From NCBI RefSeq assembly GCF_002104995.1, contig NW_024468262.1, forward strand, positions 124,001-188,000: a stretch of 64,000 nt of DNA, in the 5' to 3' direction. The notes under the pieces are model-generated. The model saw only the letters and a list, made by a program, of their open reading frames with translations, was not told the DNA's origin and made no database searches. Shown piece after piece: positions 8,844-20,559 of this stretch. The DNA comes from Linderina pennispora (lineage: Eukaryota; Kickxellomycota; Kickxellomycetes; Kickxellales; Kickxellaceae). Position numbers and translations under genes: made by a program. How positions within the stretch are numbered: position 1 is the stretch's first letter; each line of letters begins with the position of its first letter.

Positions 8844-9356
8844 ATGCCGAAAAATAAGGGCAAGGTACGGAGGCGGCAGCGCAGAGGAGCCTGGGAGCTG
8901 GGCCAGATGAGCTGTAAATTGGGCAGCCCCAATTCAGAGATTCTAACAAAGCAGAGTGTGTAGGGAGGAAAGAACCGTCGTCGCGGAAAGAACGACACAG
9001 AGCACGAGAAGCGCGAGCTGGTGTTCCGGGAGGAGGGCCAGGAGTACGCGCAGGTCGTCAAGATGCTTGGAAGCGGGCGTGTTGAGGCTCTGGGATTCGA
9101 TGGCACCAAGCGTCTTGCACACATCCGCGGAAAGATGCGCAAGAAGGTGTGGATCAACCAGGGCGACATTGTGCTGATCTCGCTGCGCGACTTCCAGGAC
9201 GACAAGGCCGATGTTATCATGAAGTACTCGGCCGATGAGGCTCGTGCTCTGAAGCAGTACGGCGAGCTGCCAGAGAACGCCAAGATCAACGAAACCGAGG
9301 CATTCGAGGCCGAGGACGATGATGTCGACTTTGACTTTGAGATCGACGAGATCTAA
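8844..9356 (+). CDS. TIF11: Translation initiation factor eIF1A (one intron)
   Basis: Two exons, 8844-8864 and 8964-9356, joined across a 99-bp intron (8865-8963, GTACGG donor, TTCTAAC branch site about 17 nt before the TAG acceptor). Exon 1 encodes MPKNKGK and exon 2 continues [11 protein letters not shown]..., the invariant basic N-terminus of eIF1A. The OB fold follows ([36 protein letters not shown]), ending in an acidic tail ([12 protein letters not shown]). The factor binds the 40S A site and directs scanning and start-codon choice. Joined protein about 137 aa, normal for the family. Confidence 0.96.
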
Positions 9357-9796
9357 ATACATTATTTGTGTGTTGGCTGCGATTATACAGACGCAAATGG
9401 CTCATTTCCCGAATACATCTCATCATGTCTTGCAAATATGGATTCTCGATAGATGACCAGTGTGACGATGGGCTGGCTGGGCGGCCTCAGAATGCAAGCG
9501 AGGGGAGGGGCGATCACTGTCTGCTCGCTCCACCGGGCTAGCCCGCCGGAATGTGATGACATAGCTAGACGCATTTATGCTGGCTGGGAACAGTGGCAGG
9601 TGCGTTGTGACTCACTGACCAAGTGGATCAACAGCGACGGAAATGGACCTTTAAAAGGTTCGATACTGGACCGAGATTAGGATTCCCTCTATCTCTGTCC
9701 CAGACACATCTTCACCCAACTTCCCGAATCGTCGGCGCTTCCGTTATCAGCAAGACAAGCGAGCCTAGAACGCCCAGTGAATCAGAAACACGCGCT

Positions 9797-9804
9797 TATA
9801 TAAA
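9797..9804 (+). promoter_or_regulatory. TATA box of the OTC gene
   Basis: TATATAAA lies 52-59 bp upstream of the OTC start codon, close enough to imply a short 5' leader. No upstream ORF resembling an arginine attenuator peptide is seen between it and the ATG. Confidence 0.55.
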
Positions 9805-9855
9805 GCCCACTCCACTGATATCTCTTTCCCCATTGCAAAGACCTCTTCACTCCAG

Positions 9856-10959
9856 ATGTTTACCAAACTTTCCGCCTTCAAGCCGTTATTCACACCCATG
9901 CCCCGCCTTGCCTCGTCTGTAATTCCTATGGCCACCAACGGGTCGTCGGTGCGCGCACTCCACACACCTGCACTCTCGACGCTGCCGCGCGACATGATCT
10001 CGTTAGCAGACTACACGCCGGAGCAGATCGCGGCCCTGGTCGAGTCAGCTGCCGACTTCAAGGACAAGACCAAGAACCACGGACAGGCCTTCCACCCCGA
10101 CGAGCCCCTGAAGGGCAAGACCATCGGGCTGCTGTTCTCGAAGCGGTCAACGCGCACGCGCGTAGCTAGTGAGACCTCGATCGCGTACCTCGGCGGTCAC
10201 GCAATGTTCCTCGGCAAGGACGACATCCAGCTGGGCGTCAACGAGTCGCTGAGGGACTCGGCAATCGTCATCTCGAGCATGGTCGACGGGCTGTTTGCCC
10301 GCGTGGGCGCACACTCGGAGATCACAGGCCTGGCAAAGTACTCGTCGGCACCCATTGTCAATGCTCTGTGTGATGAGAACCATCCGACGCAGATCCTGGC
10401 CGACCTCCTGACCATCTGGGAGGTGTTTGGCAAGCGCAAGCCCGAGGCCAAGACGGTCTTCGACGTGGTTCGCGGTCTCAACGTCGCCTGGGTCGGTGAC
10501 GCCAACAACATCGTATACGAGATGCTGTCGGCGTTCCCCAAATGCGGCATCAACATGAACGTGTGCACGCCGTCCAAGTACCCGATCCCCGAGTCGGTGC
10601 AGCAGATGGCCAAGTCAGATGCCGACAAGGCGCAGTCGAATGTGTCGTACTTTACTGATCCGGTACAGGCAGTCCAGAACGCCGATATCATTGTCACCGA
10701 CACGTGGGTCAGCATGGGCCAGGAGACAGAGAAGGCACAGAGACTGCAGGATTTCGCCGGATATCAGGTTACACAGCAGCTGGTCGATGCGGGCAAGCCC
10801 AACAAGGACTGGATCTTCATGCACTGCCTGCCGCGCAAGCCCGAGGAGGTGTCTGATGAGATCTTCTACTCGGACCGGTCGGTTGTGTTCCAGGAGGCCG
10901 AGAACCGCAAGTGGACCATCCTCGCCGCGTTCAGTGCGCTGTTCTCCAAGCGAGCCTAA
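9856..10959 (+). CDS. ARG3: Ornithine carbamoyltransferase, mitochondrial
   Basis: 367 aa. OTC makes citrulline from ornithine and carbamoyl phosphate in arginine synthesis. The carbamoyl-phosphate signature SKRSTRTR (96-102 region), HPTQ (176-179), the ornithine/SMG loop VSMGQE (285-290) and HCLPR (323-327) are all present. About 45 N-terminal residues precede the enzyme body (LPRDMISLADYT...) and are rich in Lys/Arg/Ser without acids, so the enzyme is probably mitochondrial as in most filamentous fungi, unlike cytosolic yeast Arg3. Single exon without frame breaks. The gene is convergent with the FYVE gene, with only 39 bp between the stops. Confidence 0.97.
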   Translation: MFTKLSAFKPLFTPMPRLASSVIPMATNGSSVRALHTPALSTLPRDMISLADYTPEQIAALVESAADFKDKTKNHGQAFHPDEPLKGKTIGLLFSKRSTRTRVASETSIAYLGGHAMFLGKDDIQLGVNESLRDSAIVISSMVDGLFARVGAHSEITGLAKYSSAPIVNALCDENHPTQILADLLTIWEVFGKRKPEAKTVFDVVRGLNVAWVGDANNIVYEMLSAFPKCGINMNVCTPSKYPIPESVQQMAKSDADKAQSNVSYFTDPVQAVQNADIIVTDTWVSMGQETEKAQRLQDFAGYQVTQQLVDAGKPNKDWIFMHCLPRKPEEVSDEIFYSDRSVVFQEAENRKWTILAAFSALFSKRA

Positions 10960-10998
10960 AGACAGTTTGTTTTATTAGGTTGTAGTCATAAAAAAGCT

Positions 10999-12729
10999 CT
11001 ACTTGTAACAGTCAGCGCCATCATCGACATTGTCGACATCGGCATTTGTAAACAGGACCGTCGACAGTGGCCGCCTCGCATGACGGTCCGGCTTGACTCT
11101 AGTGACGCCCGAGCCATCGACCACCGCCGCGGCGCGCTGGGCAGCAATCTGCATGACCACGTCGCCCGCGGGCAAATACTCGGCCGCCCTTCTGCCCAGC
11201 GTATGCAGCGACGGCGACGGCTTCGGCACCAGCGCGCCCTGACGGCCCGAGCACCGCACACACAGCCTGCGCTTGTCCTCAACCGTCGAGCAGCGGTAGC
11301 AAATGACCAGTCCGCATGCGCGGCAGTGGTGGCGCCGGACCATCATCGAAAACGCAGTCTTGCGGCAGACCATGCAGACCGACGTCTCGTGGTCTGGCAC
11401 CCACAAAACACCGCCCTGCGCCTGGCGCTTGCGGAGCCGCGAGCCCAGAGCCGTCACGCTTTCGGCATTGGCCACCGAGCCCGCAATCGAGCTACGCCCA
11501 CGTGCCAGCAGTGGAACCGGTGGCCGCTCCACATAGTCCTCCTCGTCGAGCCGCAGGTCTTGCAGGAGTATCTCCAGGCGCGTGCGTGCCTGCAGCGCCT
11601 GCTCCACCCACAGGCGCCCCCCAGAGGGAAATCTCAGCACCATCGACTGCTCGTCGTCAGACACATGCACCAGCGTCTCGTCATTGTCGTCCACACGCAC
11701 CACCAGCTCGTCACTGAAATCCACAGCCCTCAGCTCCTGCGGCGTCTCGTCCTCGGGACCGGCCGCACAAACCACAATTGATTCAGAGCACAGCAATACA
11801 TCGACGGCTCGGCCGTCCAATTCGCACCTGGCCTCGCCCAGTACCCTTCTCAAATCGCTCAGCAGCGGGAAGGGGTTGGCCGAAGTGTGCTCGGCCTTGG
11901 CCAGCCGGTGCAGAGAATCAAACGGCTGGCGCAGCCCAAGACACCGGCGCGCATACCACCGCCTGCGCATCCCTTCCTCCCACTCTTCCTCGCCCAGCGC
12001 GGCAATATACTCGCTGGCCGTCGACCCCACCGACTCCACACGCCGCCTGAACGCGGTCTTGGGCGGCTCTCCCTCGCTCTCGGAACTGCTTGGATCGTCC
12101 AAGACAATCCTGCCCCCTCGAATCTCCACGCTCTTCATCGTCAGCGCATCCGACAGCTCGTCCTGCCGCCCGCGCGACACATGCGACCGCGTGCGCTGCG
12201 GCGCCCGCCGTGCCCCGTTAATCACCGGCATCGACGCCCGCGGCCGCACCTTCTCCGGCTCCTGCGCCAGCTTGTGTGCGCTCAGGATCATCTGGTGCGC
12301 CAGCATCGACGAGCCCGAGGATCGCGGCACATTGAATGTCGGCTCGGCCACCAGCCCGTCCTGCACAGAGGGCTGGGCGGTTGCTGCGAATAGCGCGCGC
12401 GAGTCGCCGCGTCGTTTGGTGTCCGGCCCACGCGACTTGCCCGTCACCGAGCTGGCTGCGCTGGTCGGTGCGCTTGCTTCCGTCGAGTTTAGGCGCCGCC
12501 GCCGCCCGTACTGCCGGCTGATCGACCGCAGCGTCTCCTCCATCGTCTGCCGTCGGATCGACGATGATGAGGTGCGCTTGAGCCGCGGCGTGGGCTCTGT
12601 GGCCGGCTCCATGCTACTGAGCGACGCGTTGCGTTGGGGGGCGTCTGTGGGCGGAAACAGACCGAGCGCAGTGCGCGTGCGTGTGCGACGCGGGGGACTG
12701 GCTAGCACGGCTGGATCCTCAGTGTTCAT
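10999..12729 (-). CDS. FYVE zinc-finger protein with PH-like region
   Basis: 576 aa from ATG 12729 (MNTEDPAVLAS). A C-terminal FYVE finger holds the phosphatidylinositol-3-phosphate motifs: WVPDHE, the basic patch RRHHCRACG and RLCVRC, with CMVC and CYRC supplying further zinc ligands. Before it lies a probable PH-like beta-rich region (about 345-430). The N-terminal half is low-complexity, Ser/Arg-rich and likely disordered. The combination suggests a membrane-recruited endosomal protein; no catalytic domain is visible. The frame stays open upstream through AT-rich DNA into the GFA-type gene, but that stretch reads as leader sequence and the two are treated as separate genes. Confidence 0.8.
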   Translation of the reverse strand: MNTEDPAVLASPPRRTRTRTALGLFPPTDAPQRNASLSSMEPATEPTPRLKRTSSSSIRRQTMEETLRSISRQYGRRRRLNSTEASAPTSAASSVTGKSRGPDTKRRGDSRALFAATAQPSVQDGLVAEPTFNVPRSSGSSMLAHQMILSAHKLAQEPEKVRPRASMPVINGARRAPQRTRSHVSRGRQDELSDALTMKSVEIRGGRIVLDDPSSSESEGEPPKTAFRRRVESVGSTASEYIAALGEEEWEEGMRRRWYARRCLGLRQPFDSLHRLAKAEHTSANPFPLLSDLRRVLGEARCELDGRAVDVLLCSESIVVCAAGPEDETPQELRAVDFSDELVVRVDDNDETLVHVSDDEQSMVLRFPSGGRLWVEQALQARTRLEILLQDLRLDEEDYVERPPVPLLARGRSSIAGSVANAESVTALGSRLRKRQAQGGVLWVPDHETSVCMVCRKTAFSMMVRRHHCRACGLVICYRCSTVEDKRRLCVRCSGRQGALVPKPSPSLHTLGRRAAEYLPAGDVVMQIAAQRAAAVVDGSGVTRVKPDRHARRPLSTVLFTNADVDNVDDGADCYK

Positions 12730-12955
12730 AATATTAGGTGGTAGTATGGAAATGCAATGAAGGTGGAAAAATATATATGGGAAATGAGAAAGAAGAAAAT
12801 AAAAACGAGTATTTGGAAGATTGAAAAAGTGGGGAAGAGAAGGGGAGAAAGTCCGACAGACCGCCAAAACAGCAGGCGTAAAGACCACCAAGAAAAACTT
12901 TTTGTTTATTTTCAAAATTCGCTTTCCGGCTAGTATTTTGATTTTCAACAGCATG

Positions 12956-13443
12956 TTAGTCAACATAGTAGCCGTGGGTTTTATGCCACTCCTCCAGCGA
13001 GTATGGCGGTACTCGTCGTACCTCTCGCCGTCTTCAGGCACGGCCCACTTGGCTGCGCTGCCCATCATGATGTGGGTGACGCGCTCGGGCTTTGGCAGCT
13101 CCGTATCGATGCACGACGCATACGGGTAGAACCACTCTGGCCACTGCTCGTCATATGCATACAAATAGGAGGCACATGTGGGGCAAAAGAACCGGTCCTG
13201 GCACAGCACCTGCTGGTCCTTTGGAGCCGTCTTGTCTTTGACAGCCCGGTAGCTTTTCATTAGGTCCTTGCCCTTGGTGACTTTGAGCGTTGCGTACTGC
13301 CCAAGCATGTTGACTGTGTAGCCGCCGCCGCCAGACGTCTTGCGGCAAATGGAGCAGTAGCAGCGCATAAAGGGCGCTGGCGCATGGGTCGAAAAGGTGA
13401 ACGCGATGGCACCGCAGTGGCAGGATCCGCTGAGCTGCTTCAT
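12956..13443 (-). CDS. GFA/CENP-V domain zinc protein, one frame break near the end
   Basis: Starts at ATG 13443 (MKQLSGSCHCGAIAF). The Cys motifs of the GFA (glutathione-dependent formaldehyde-activating enzyme-like) fold are in order: GSCHCGA, CYCSICRKTSGGG and FFCPTCASYLY. Around 13005-13011 the frame must shift by one base to reach the family's usual C-terminus, SLEEWHKTHGYYVD, ending at TAA 12956-12958; a single C appears missing from a C run. Without the shift, translation reads on through 220 bp of AT-rich DNA into the FYVE gene. Such proteins bind zinc and are often annotated as S-(hydroxymethyl)glutathione synthase-like, but substrate cannot be inferred here. Confidence 0.85.
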
Positions 13444-13871
13444 CTTGAAAGGAGAGGTGCTGGAATAAGGGTGCGGGAAAGCTGAAGGAGAGATGGGCTG
13501 TTTCTCCGCCACGCGCGCTGGCTATTTATAACCCCGCTGGCATCATCACATAGCACGCTCAAAGGCCACATGGCACGCAATTCCCCTGATCTACATTGGC
13601 TCCATTACCGCTGCCACTCAAGCCGGGCATGTCACCAACACGGCTGTCAAGAAGGGTATTTGAGAGTTTGCAAATGCCATTGGTTTATTAGCACCTTTGT
13701 GAAGCAGAGAGAAGAATTGAGAAAGAGAAAAGGGAGGGGGAACAAAAGCAAAGCGACGCAGATTGGGTTCTGCGACCTCCTCCTCCCCTCCAGCAGCGAC
13801 CGAGCAAGGGGAGAAGGGGGTTGGGTTATGCAACAGGGAAAAAAAAAGAAGCGAAAACGGGGGAAGCATCA

Positions 13872-14435
13872 TTACGATGCCGATGCCGACGACGAATGGC
13901 CAATGAGCCATTTCAGGGTGATGTCGATGTTGACCTGGTTCTTGGCTGAAATCGAGTAGCACGCGACCTCCCGCGTATTGATTGCCTGGAGGTTCATTGC
14001 CTCAATCAGCTGCTCCACGCTCAGCGCCTCCTCCAAATCGTTCTTGTTGCCCAGCACCAGCACCGGGATATTTGCCAGCTGCGGCTTCTCCAGCAGACTC
14101 CACAGCTCCGCCCGCGCCTGGTCCAGCTTGGCATGATCTGCCGCATCGATAACAAACACTATCGCGTTCACCCCGCGGCAGTATCGCTCCCACATGCTCC
14201 GGAACCGCGGCTGGCCGCCGATATCCCACAGCTTCATCGTCACGTTGCCCTTGGTCACCTTGCGCATGTTGAAGCCCACCGTCGGAATCATGTCCTCTGT
14301 AAACTGCCCCGATGCGATTACATTTACTAGTGTTGTTTTGCCAGAGTTCTGCAGCCCGACCAGCGTTAGCTCCATCTCCTCCTTCCAAAATAGGCTCCGG
14401 AGCCAGTCCAGTATCGCCTTGATCACCGATGCCAT
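13872..14435 (-). CDS. ARL8: ARL8-type small GTPase
   Basis: 187 aa. Complete G domain: P-loop GLQNSGKT (27-34), switch I threonine in [11 protein letters not shown], switch [12 protein letters not shown] (70-79) and NKND (130-133). The N-terminus [34 protein letters not shown] matches ARL8, which has an acetylated N-terminal helix instead of a myristoylated Gly2. Here residue 2 is Ala and no Gly2 exists. ARL8 acts on lysosomal/vacuolar membranes and in kinesin-driven transport, fitting a filamentous fungus. The Ser/Ala-rich tail is lineage-specific. Single exon. Confidence 0.94.
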   Translation of the reverse strand: MASVIKAILDWLRSLFWKEEMELTLVGLQNSGKTTLVNVIASGQFTEDMIPTVGFNMRKVTKGNVTMKLWDIGGQPRFRSMWERYCRGVNAIVFVIDAADHAKLDQARAELWSLLEKPQLANIPVLVLGNKNDLEEALSVEQLIEAMNLQAINTREVACYSISAKNQVNIDITLKWLIGHSSSASAS

Positions 14436-15268
14436 GTGTGTCTCCGCCTGTTGCGGTTGTGTGTATAGTACAGAAATATAGGTTTGCTGGTGCGGGTGCT
14501 ACTCCAGAGATATAAAAGCCCAATCCCCCGGTGTTTTGGCCCGTGGCTCTGCAATTAGAAAAACAAAGTGGGGGCTCCCTTCTACAGAGTTGAAATGCAG
14601 CTGATTAGAATGCGCCAAAGTCTGTGCAATCCTGTGTCTTCCAATAGCGGCTGTGTGCGCTGTTGTCATACCTGTTCAGGAGAAAATAGTAAGAGTAGCA
14701 GGTAGAAAAAAACTGTGTAAAAGCTGCAAAACGAAGAGGTAAAATGGGGCCAAAGGGCAAAAGCACAGTATCGCACAAAAAAATAGAAGCGTCAACAAGA
14801 AAAAGTGCTCGGCCCAGCAGCACCAATCATCTGATTTTCACGTGGCCCCTCGAGGTCGCATTGCTACTGGGCAGCATGTAGATCCTCTGGCCATTTCCTA
14901 CCGCAGCCGGTTGTTTGCATTGGGAAAGGGCAGCCCCTGGCTCTAGGGAAGTCAACGGGGATTCATGCCAAGGGATTCGTTGTTACACTCTGTGGACCGC
15001 TGGCAAGGAATCGGTCCAAGCGGCGCTTCTCATTTGCCCAAAGGGGCGCTTGGACTACAGGGAACATAGCACCAACTTTTTTCCGACCACTGATCGGTAT
15101 TTTTCTCCTTTTGTGCGCCACGGCGACAGTCTGACACCAAGCGCGCTTCAGCACCTTCAAATAGTGGCGGACAAGGGACTGCTAGGCCGGTCTCCTCCCT
15201 CTTCTTTTTTTTCTTTTTCGCCCCTGGCACTTTCGCTTTATTCTTTTCGTCATTTTTGCTTGTTGCCA
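14436..15268. other. Divergent promoter region between ARL8 and phospholipase D
   Basis: About 830 bp between two divergent genes. It contains CT-rich runs near 15200-15260 just before the phospholipase D start. No gene is supported here. Confidence 0.5.
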
Positions 15269-18200
15269 ATGGTGTTCATACCCGACGAGCCACCGCGGCA
15301 TTCGCTAGATGCAGCAAGAAATTCCACGCCAACAACTGGAACAGCAGCAGTGCAGCATGCAATAAGCGAGCACGGCACCAACAGCACGACGCCGCGTGCG
15401 GGCACCATCGGACAGCAGCACAGAAGGACAGCAAACCGGATGTCGTATGCGCACCAGCGGAGCCAGAGCGGCTGGGACAAGCTGTTCCGCAACATGTCGC
15501 AGCGGTCCGAGTCGCACCCGGCCGAACACACGCACAGCCCAGCACCAGACGGCGACACCGAGTCGCGGGTGCCGGGCATCGGCGAAGACACGCTTCTGCA
15601 CGAAGACGTTCAGTATGTTGACGAGTAAGCCTATCCATCTTTCGCCCCCTCCCACCATTCATGCGCATCCCACGTGTCCATATGCGCAGGTTCGCGAACG
15701 CATACTAACACTTTAATATTAGGTCTGATGATGCTGGCGATGCCTTGGCTCTAGGCGGATTCCCACGTGGCGGGGTCGATAACCGCGGGCGGTCAGACAC
15801 CGGCGCGTCGTCAACCGGCTCGGCTATTCAGTACGCCAACAGCCACATTGGCTCGACCACGCAGCTGAACACCCACTACGACATTCCGCCCGATCCACAG
15901 GAGCTCTCGCAGCCGCCAGAAAAGGTCATGAAGCCGCCGCCCGATGACGATGAGGAGCACCCGACGTTTCTGCGGTACTTTCACAATCACCACGGCGAAG
16001 GCAATTCACAGGAACAAGAGCGCAGCGGCGTCGATGGGCAAATTCACACGATTCCTGCACCAGGACAGCGAGGGTCTGCACCGCTCATCGTCGGCACCGT
16101 CGTCGGCATCGTCCTCATCTAGCGCGACGGGGGGCGAGGAGGACGAAGAGAAGACAAACAAAAATAAGCGCATGGAGGAGCTCCGGCACAAGTTCAAGCG
16201 GGCTGTTCTCAAGGCCTCGGTGATGACGCGCAAACCCCAGCAGAAGATGAAGAGCTCGTTCCCGAATGGCATGTTCCCGTTCCTGCAGGACGCGCTGTTC
16301 GTGCCCATGTTTTACTTTATGCGCGATGAGCACGGCCACCGCGCCCCGCCAGTCATCTTCGATGCGATTTCGCTTGCAGTCACGGTCTCTGGCACCACCT
16401 TCGACTCTGAAGACCAGCACCACTTTGTTGTCCGCATCGAGCTCCAGTACGGTGACATCAAATGGGTGATCTACAGACGCCTCCAGGACTTCATCACCCT
16501 GCACACCATGCTGACGCTGCGCAAGTTCCAGGGCCGCGTCCACAAGCTGCCGACGTTCCCGCAGCAGTTCTCGTATGCCATCGAAAAGGCCAAGTCGTTT
16601 ACGCCGGGCCACCAGCGCGTCAACCGCATGAATCAGGCCACGGTTGACCGCAAGCAGGCGCTCGAGAACTATCTGATCAAGGTGCTGCGCGCGATGAACA
16701 TGCGGCCTGCGTACGAGATCTGCACGTTCCTGGAGCTCAGCGCCGTGTCGATTGTCAAGGATGTCGGATGGAAGGGCAAGGAGGGCAACCTGGACAGGCG
16801 AGTCGAGCACACGACTGGCCAGTGGTGCACCCCGCGTGACTTGCGGCGGTGGACGCGCCAATGGGTGATTGTGCGTGATTCATACATTGCCTTCTGCAGC
16901 CACATCTCCGATCCCTACCCGACCGACGTGCTGTTTGCAGACTCGCAGTTTGACATCAAATTCCGCAAAAAGACCGGCCGCAATCCGCTGTTTCCGTACC
17001 GGATCACAGTATCGAACCAGTACCGGCGGATCCAGCTGCGCAGCGATAGTGAACGCGTGATCAACGAATGGCGCCATTCGATTGAGCAGATGAAGAACAC
17101 GTCGGCATGGGCTGTGCCGCACCGGTTTGCGTCGTTTGCGCCCATCCGCGACAACAGCCGCTGTGATCTGGTTCGTGGATGGCGACGACTATTTCTACGC
17201 TGCATCCGAGGCCATCGAAAATGCCACCGACTGCATTTACATTGAGGACTGGTGGCTCTCGCCAGAACTGCACCTGCGGACGCCCATACGCGCAGAACGA
17301 GGAATACCGGCTTGATCGGCTGCTCAAGCGCAAGGCCGAGGAGGGGGTCAAGATCTATGTGGTCGTGTACAAGGAGGTGACAGTGTCGCTGACCATCAAT
17401 TCGGCATACACCAAGCGCAAGCTGCAGTCGCTGCATCCCAACATCATGGTCCAGCGCCACCCCGACCACTTGGCTGGAGGCACTATGTTCTGGGCGCACC
17501 ACGAAAAGATGCTGATCGTCGACAACACCTTCGCCTTCATTGGCGGCCTGGATCTCTGCTGGGGCCGCTACGACACCCACGGCCACCGGCTCGCCGACTA
17601 CTACCTGCCATACAAGGGCAAGCCGTACTCGCACCTGCAAAACTTCTTTGGCCAGGACTACAACAACGCGCGCATCCACGACTTTGCCAACGTGAACGAC
17701 TACGAGGATACGCTGATCAACCGGCGCACCACTCCACGCATGCCCTGGCACGATGTACATATGGCCATGATCGGCCAGCCGGCACGCGACGTGTCCAGGC
17801 ATTTCATCATGCGGTGGAATTTCCTAAAGAGCTCCAAGGCCATGGCCAAGACCCGCCTGCCATTCCTGATGCCCAAGGGCGAGTATTCGGTCTCCCGCAA
17901 CGACCTGCAGTACCGCGGTTCCTGCCGCACCCAGGTGCTGCGCTCCTCGGCGGAGTGGTCGCTGGGTATCAGCAAGGAGAGCTCGATCCACACAGCGTAC
18001 TGCGAGATGATCAGGGATGCAAAGCACTTTATCTACATTGAGAACCAGTTCTTCATTTCCAATGCCCGCGAGGACTCCGGGTACACAATCAAGAACCGCA
18101 TTGCTGAGGCCCTGGTGGACCGGATTAAGCGCGCGCACCGCCGCAAGGAGAAATTCCGCGTCATCGTGCTCATGCCTCTGATGCCTGCCTTCGAAGGCGA

Positions 18201-20275
18201 TGTCAATGCCGCTGGTGCCGCAACGCTCAAGCTCGTCATGCACTGGCAGTACCAGACCATCTGCCGTGGCGACCACTCGATCATGAGCCAGCTTGAAAAA
18301 GACGGCATCAACATGCACGACTACATCCGCTTCTATGGCCTCCGCACCTACGACGTCATTCGCCGGTACTCTGACAACGGCATCGAACAGGACCTGTCGC
18401 ATATTATCGGCAATGCACCGCTGGAAGTTCCCGGATTTCGACGCTACGCTGGCGCAGCAGGGCGTGCCAACCATCCCAAAGTCGCCGGCCGCTGCCACGC
18501 CAAGCGTCCACATAGAGACTCCAGCACCGCCGGCCCAGCGCAGCCCGTCGCCGCCACCGGTGCCGACAAAATCTACGATAGCCTCACGGCGAGCCCACTG
18601 GCCTGTCGTTCACCGATCCGCCGCACATGCCCGACGACTACTCGTTCCGTAGGACCCGATCAGGCATTTGCTGCCGATACGTTCCCGATGGAAGACAACA
18701 CCAGAAGGTCGCGCGAAATGACGCGCTTCTCGGAGCACATCGAGCGGCCGACGCAGAAGCCGCCGATGATTGGCCGCAGGTCGTTCAACCTGCACCGGCC
18801 GACATTCATGAAGCGCCGGTCATCGCTGTCTGCCCTGCCCAACCTGCTGTCGGGCAGCCGGGCCAAGCAGCCGCAGGATGTGGAGCTCGAGTCGCTGGAC
18901 TCGCTGTCCGACGATGACTGGCCGCGTCCCGACGTATATGCGGCGCATGGATAACGAGGGCCGGCCGCAAGACCGCCTTACGCTACCTGGTTCGTGGCAC
19001 AGAGCACATCAAGCAGTACAAGAAGAACGTCATGGGCGCAAAACACAAGCGCATTAACCAGCTCACCGAGCTCGGTCCACCGCGACTCGGACTCGGAGTT
19101 TGGCGGCTCGCAGGTGCATCTGGATATGGCCGATGTCGATAACTACGTCCATCCGTTGCCGCTGCGCGAAACCGGCGATTCGGCCACACCCGTGTTCCTT
19201 GGCAGCAAGGACGAGAAGGGCAAGCAGGCCGACCGTGGTGCCATGGCCGTGCTGCCCGAGATGGCCGGCGCTGAGTATATGCGCGAGCGCCTCCAGGCTG
19301 AATCCACGCCAGGCGCCAATGCTGTAGGGCATGTGCGCCAAAAGTCGTCCAAGGCGCCCACCAGCACACCGCGCCGTGCCAATACTGTTGCCGGCACACA
19401 TACCCACACATACCCGCCCGTGTCACGCACTGGCGCCCAGGTTCTTGAGCACGAGGTGTTTGGCAAGAAGCCAGACACCCCGCCACCCGCTCCACCCACA
19501 CAGCAGCCACCGCAGCAGCGGCCGACGCCAGTCCCGCATGGCCACACGTACAGTGGAACTCCTGCCTCTGCTGACCAGCCCGAACCCGAGATTGTAGACC
19601 AAATCGTCACTGAGCTCGTCTACATTCACTGCAAGCTGATGATTGTCGATGACCGCTATGTGATCATGGGCTCGGCCAATATCAACGACCGGTCAATGGT
19701 CGGAAACCGCGACTCGGAAATCGCCAATGATTGTCGAAGATACCGAGCCAGTGGTCACGACCATGAACGGCCGGACATACCAGGCCGCCAAATTCGCCCA
19801 TTCCCTGCGCGTGCAGCTGTGCCAGGAGCACACTGGCGTTTTGGACTCCGTCGACCAGATGCGGTACATCAACGAAATGTATGTGGGCAAGCCGCCTGTG
19901 GATACGAAGCACAGCGACGCACGGGCTGAGTGGACCAGGAACACAAAGAAGCTGATCGAGGACCCGCTGTCGGACGACTTTTTCGCCATGTGGCAGGATA
20001 CTGCCGAAGGCAACGAGCGCATTTTCCGCGATATCTTCAGATGCGTGCCCGACAACACCATCGAGACCTTTGACCAGTACAAGACGTTTATCCCCGGTCC
20101 AGAGGTCCCGCATGGTCAGGCACTGCCTGGCCGCTCGTCCGCCGACACTTTGGAGATTCTGAAGAATGTGAAGGGGCACTTGGTGCCGATTCCGATGAAC
20201 TTCTTGAAGTACGAGAATTTGGGCGTCAAGCTCGGCGATAAGGAGATGCTGGTGCCTGTGGAAGTCTTCACATAA
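15269..20275 (+). CDS. SPO14: Phospholipase D, Spo14/PLD1 type (PX-PH-HKD-HKD), several frame breaks
   Basis: Exon 1 is 15269-15624; a 98-bp intron (TACTAAC branch near 15703) ends at 15722. The remainder is one gene read in several frames. In order: a disordered N-terminus; a PX domain (about 16330-16750, with [14 protein letters not shown]); a PH domain (about 16830-17100); the catalytic halves with HKD1 in HEKMLIVD (17499-17525) and HKD2 in [20 protein letters not shown] (19627 on); and C-terminus to 20275. PLD hydrolyses phosphatidylcholine to phosphatidate and is needed for sporulation and secretion in yeast. A Pro/Ser/Thr-rich insert of roughly 400 codons precedes HKD2. Frame switches without gaps lie near 16000, 17165, 17290, 18425, 18610, 18660, 18950, 19070 and 19735. 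Both active sites are intact, so sequence errors are likelier than a dead gene. Confidence 0.85.
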
Positions 20276-20559
20276 TCAACTAGCTGCGCATATGTAATAT
20301 TGTGTTTTCGTTTATTCTATCCGTTCGAGTTTCCGCCATTTCGCTATAATATATATTTTTGATGTTTTGAAACCACGTATGGTTCCGCATGACATACCAT
20401 TGCAGATGCTGCAGAGGAGAGCGTGTGGTTGAAGAGCCGCACATGTACACTTTGCCGTATTGCTCTTCATCATAAAACCACGCATTACAAATGGAGGCTC
20501 AGCAATGGCTATCTTGGAAACGCCTAATGTCATGAAATCTACCTTGGATAATCTACATC

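Noticed and set aside
10999..13512. 837-codon open frame as one GFA-FYVE fusion protein
   Set aside because: Its first codon is GTG; the middle is AT-rich leader-like sequence; and a one-base shift gives the GFA protein its normal end and stop.
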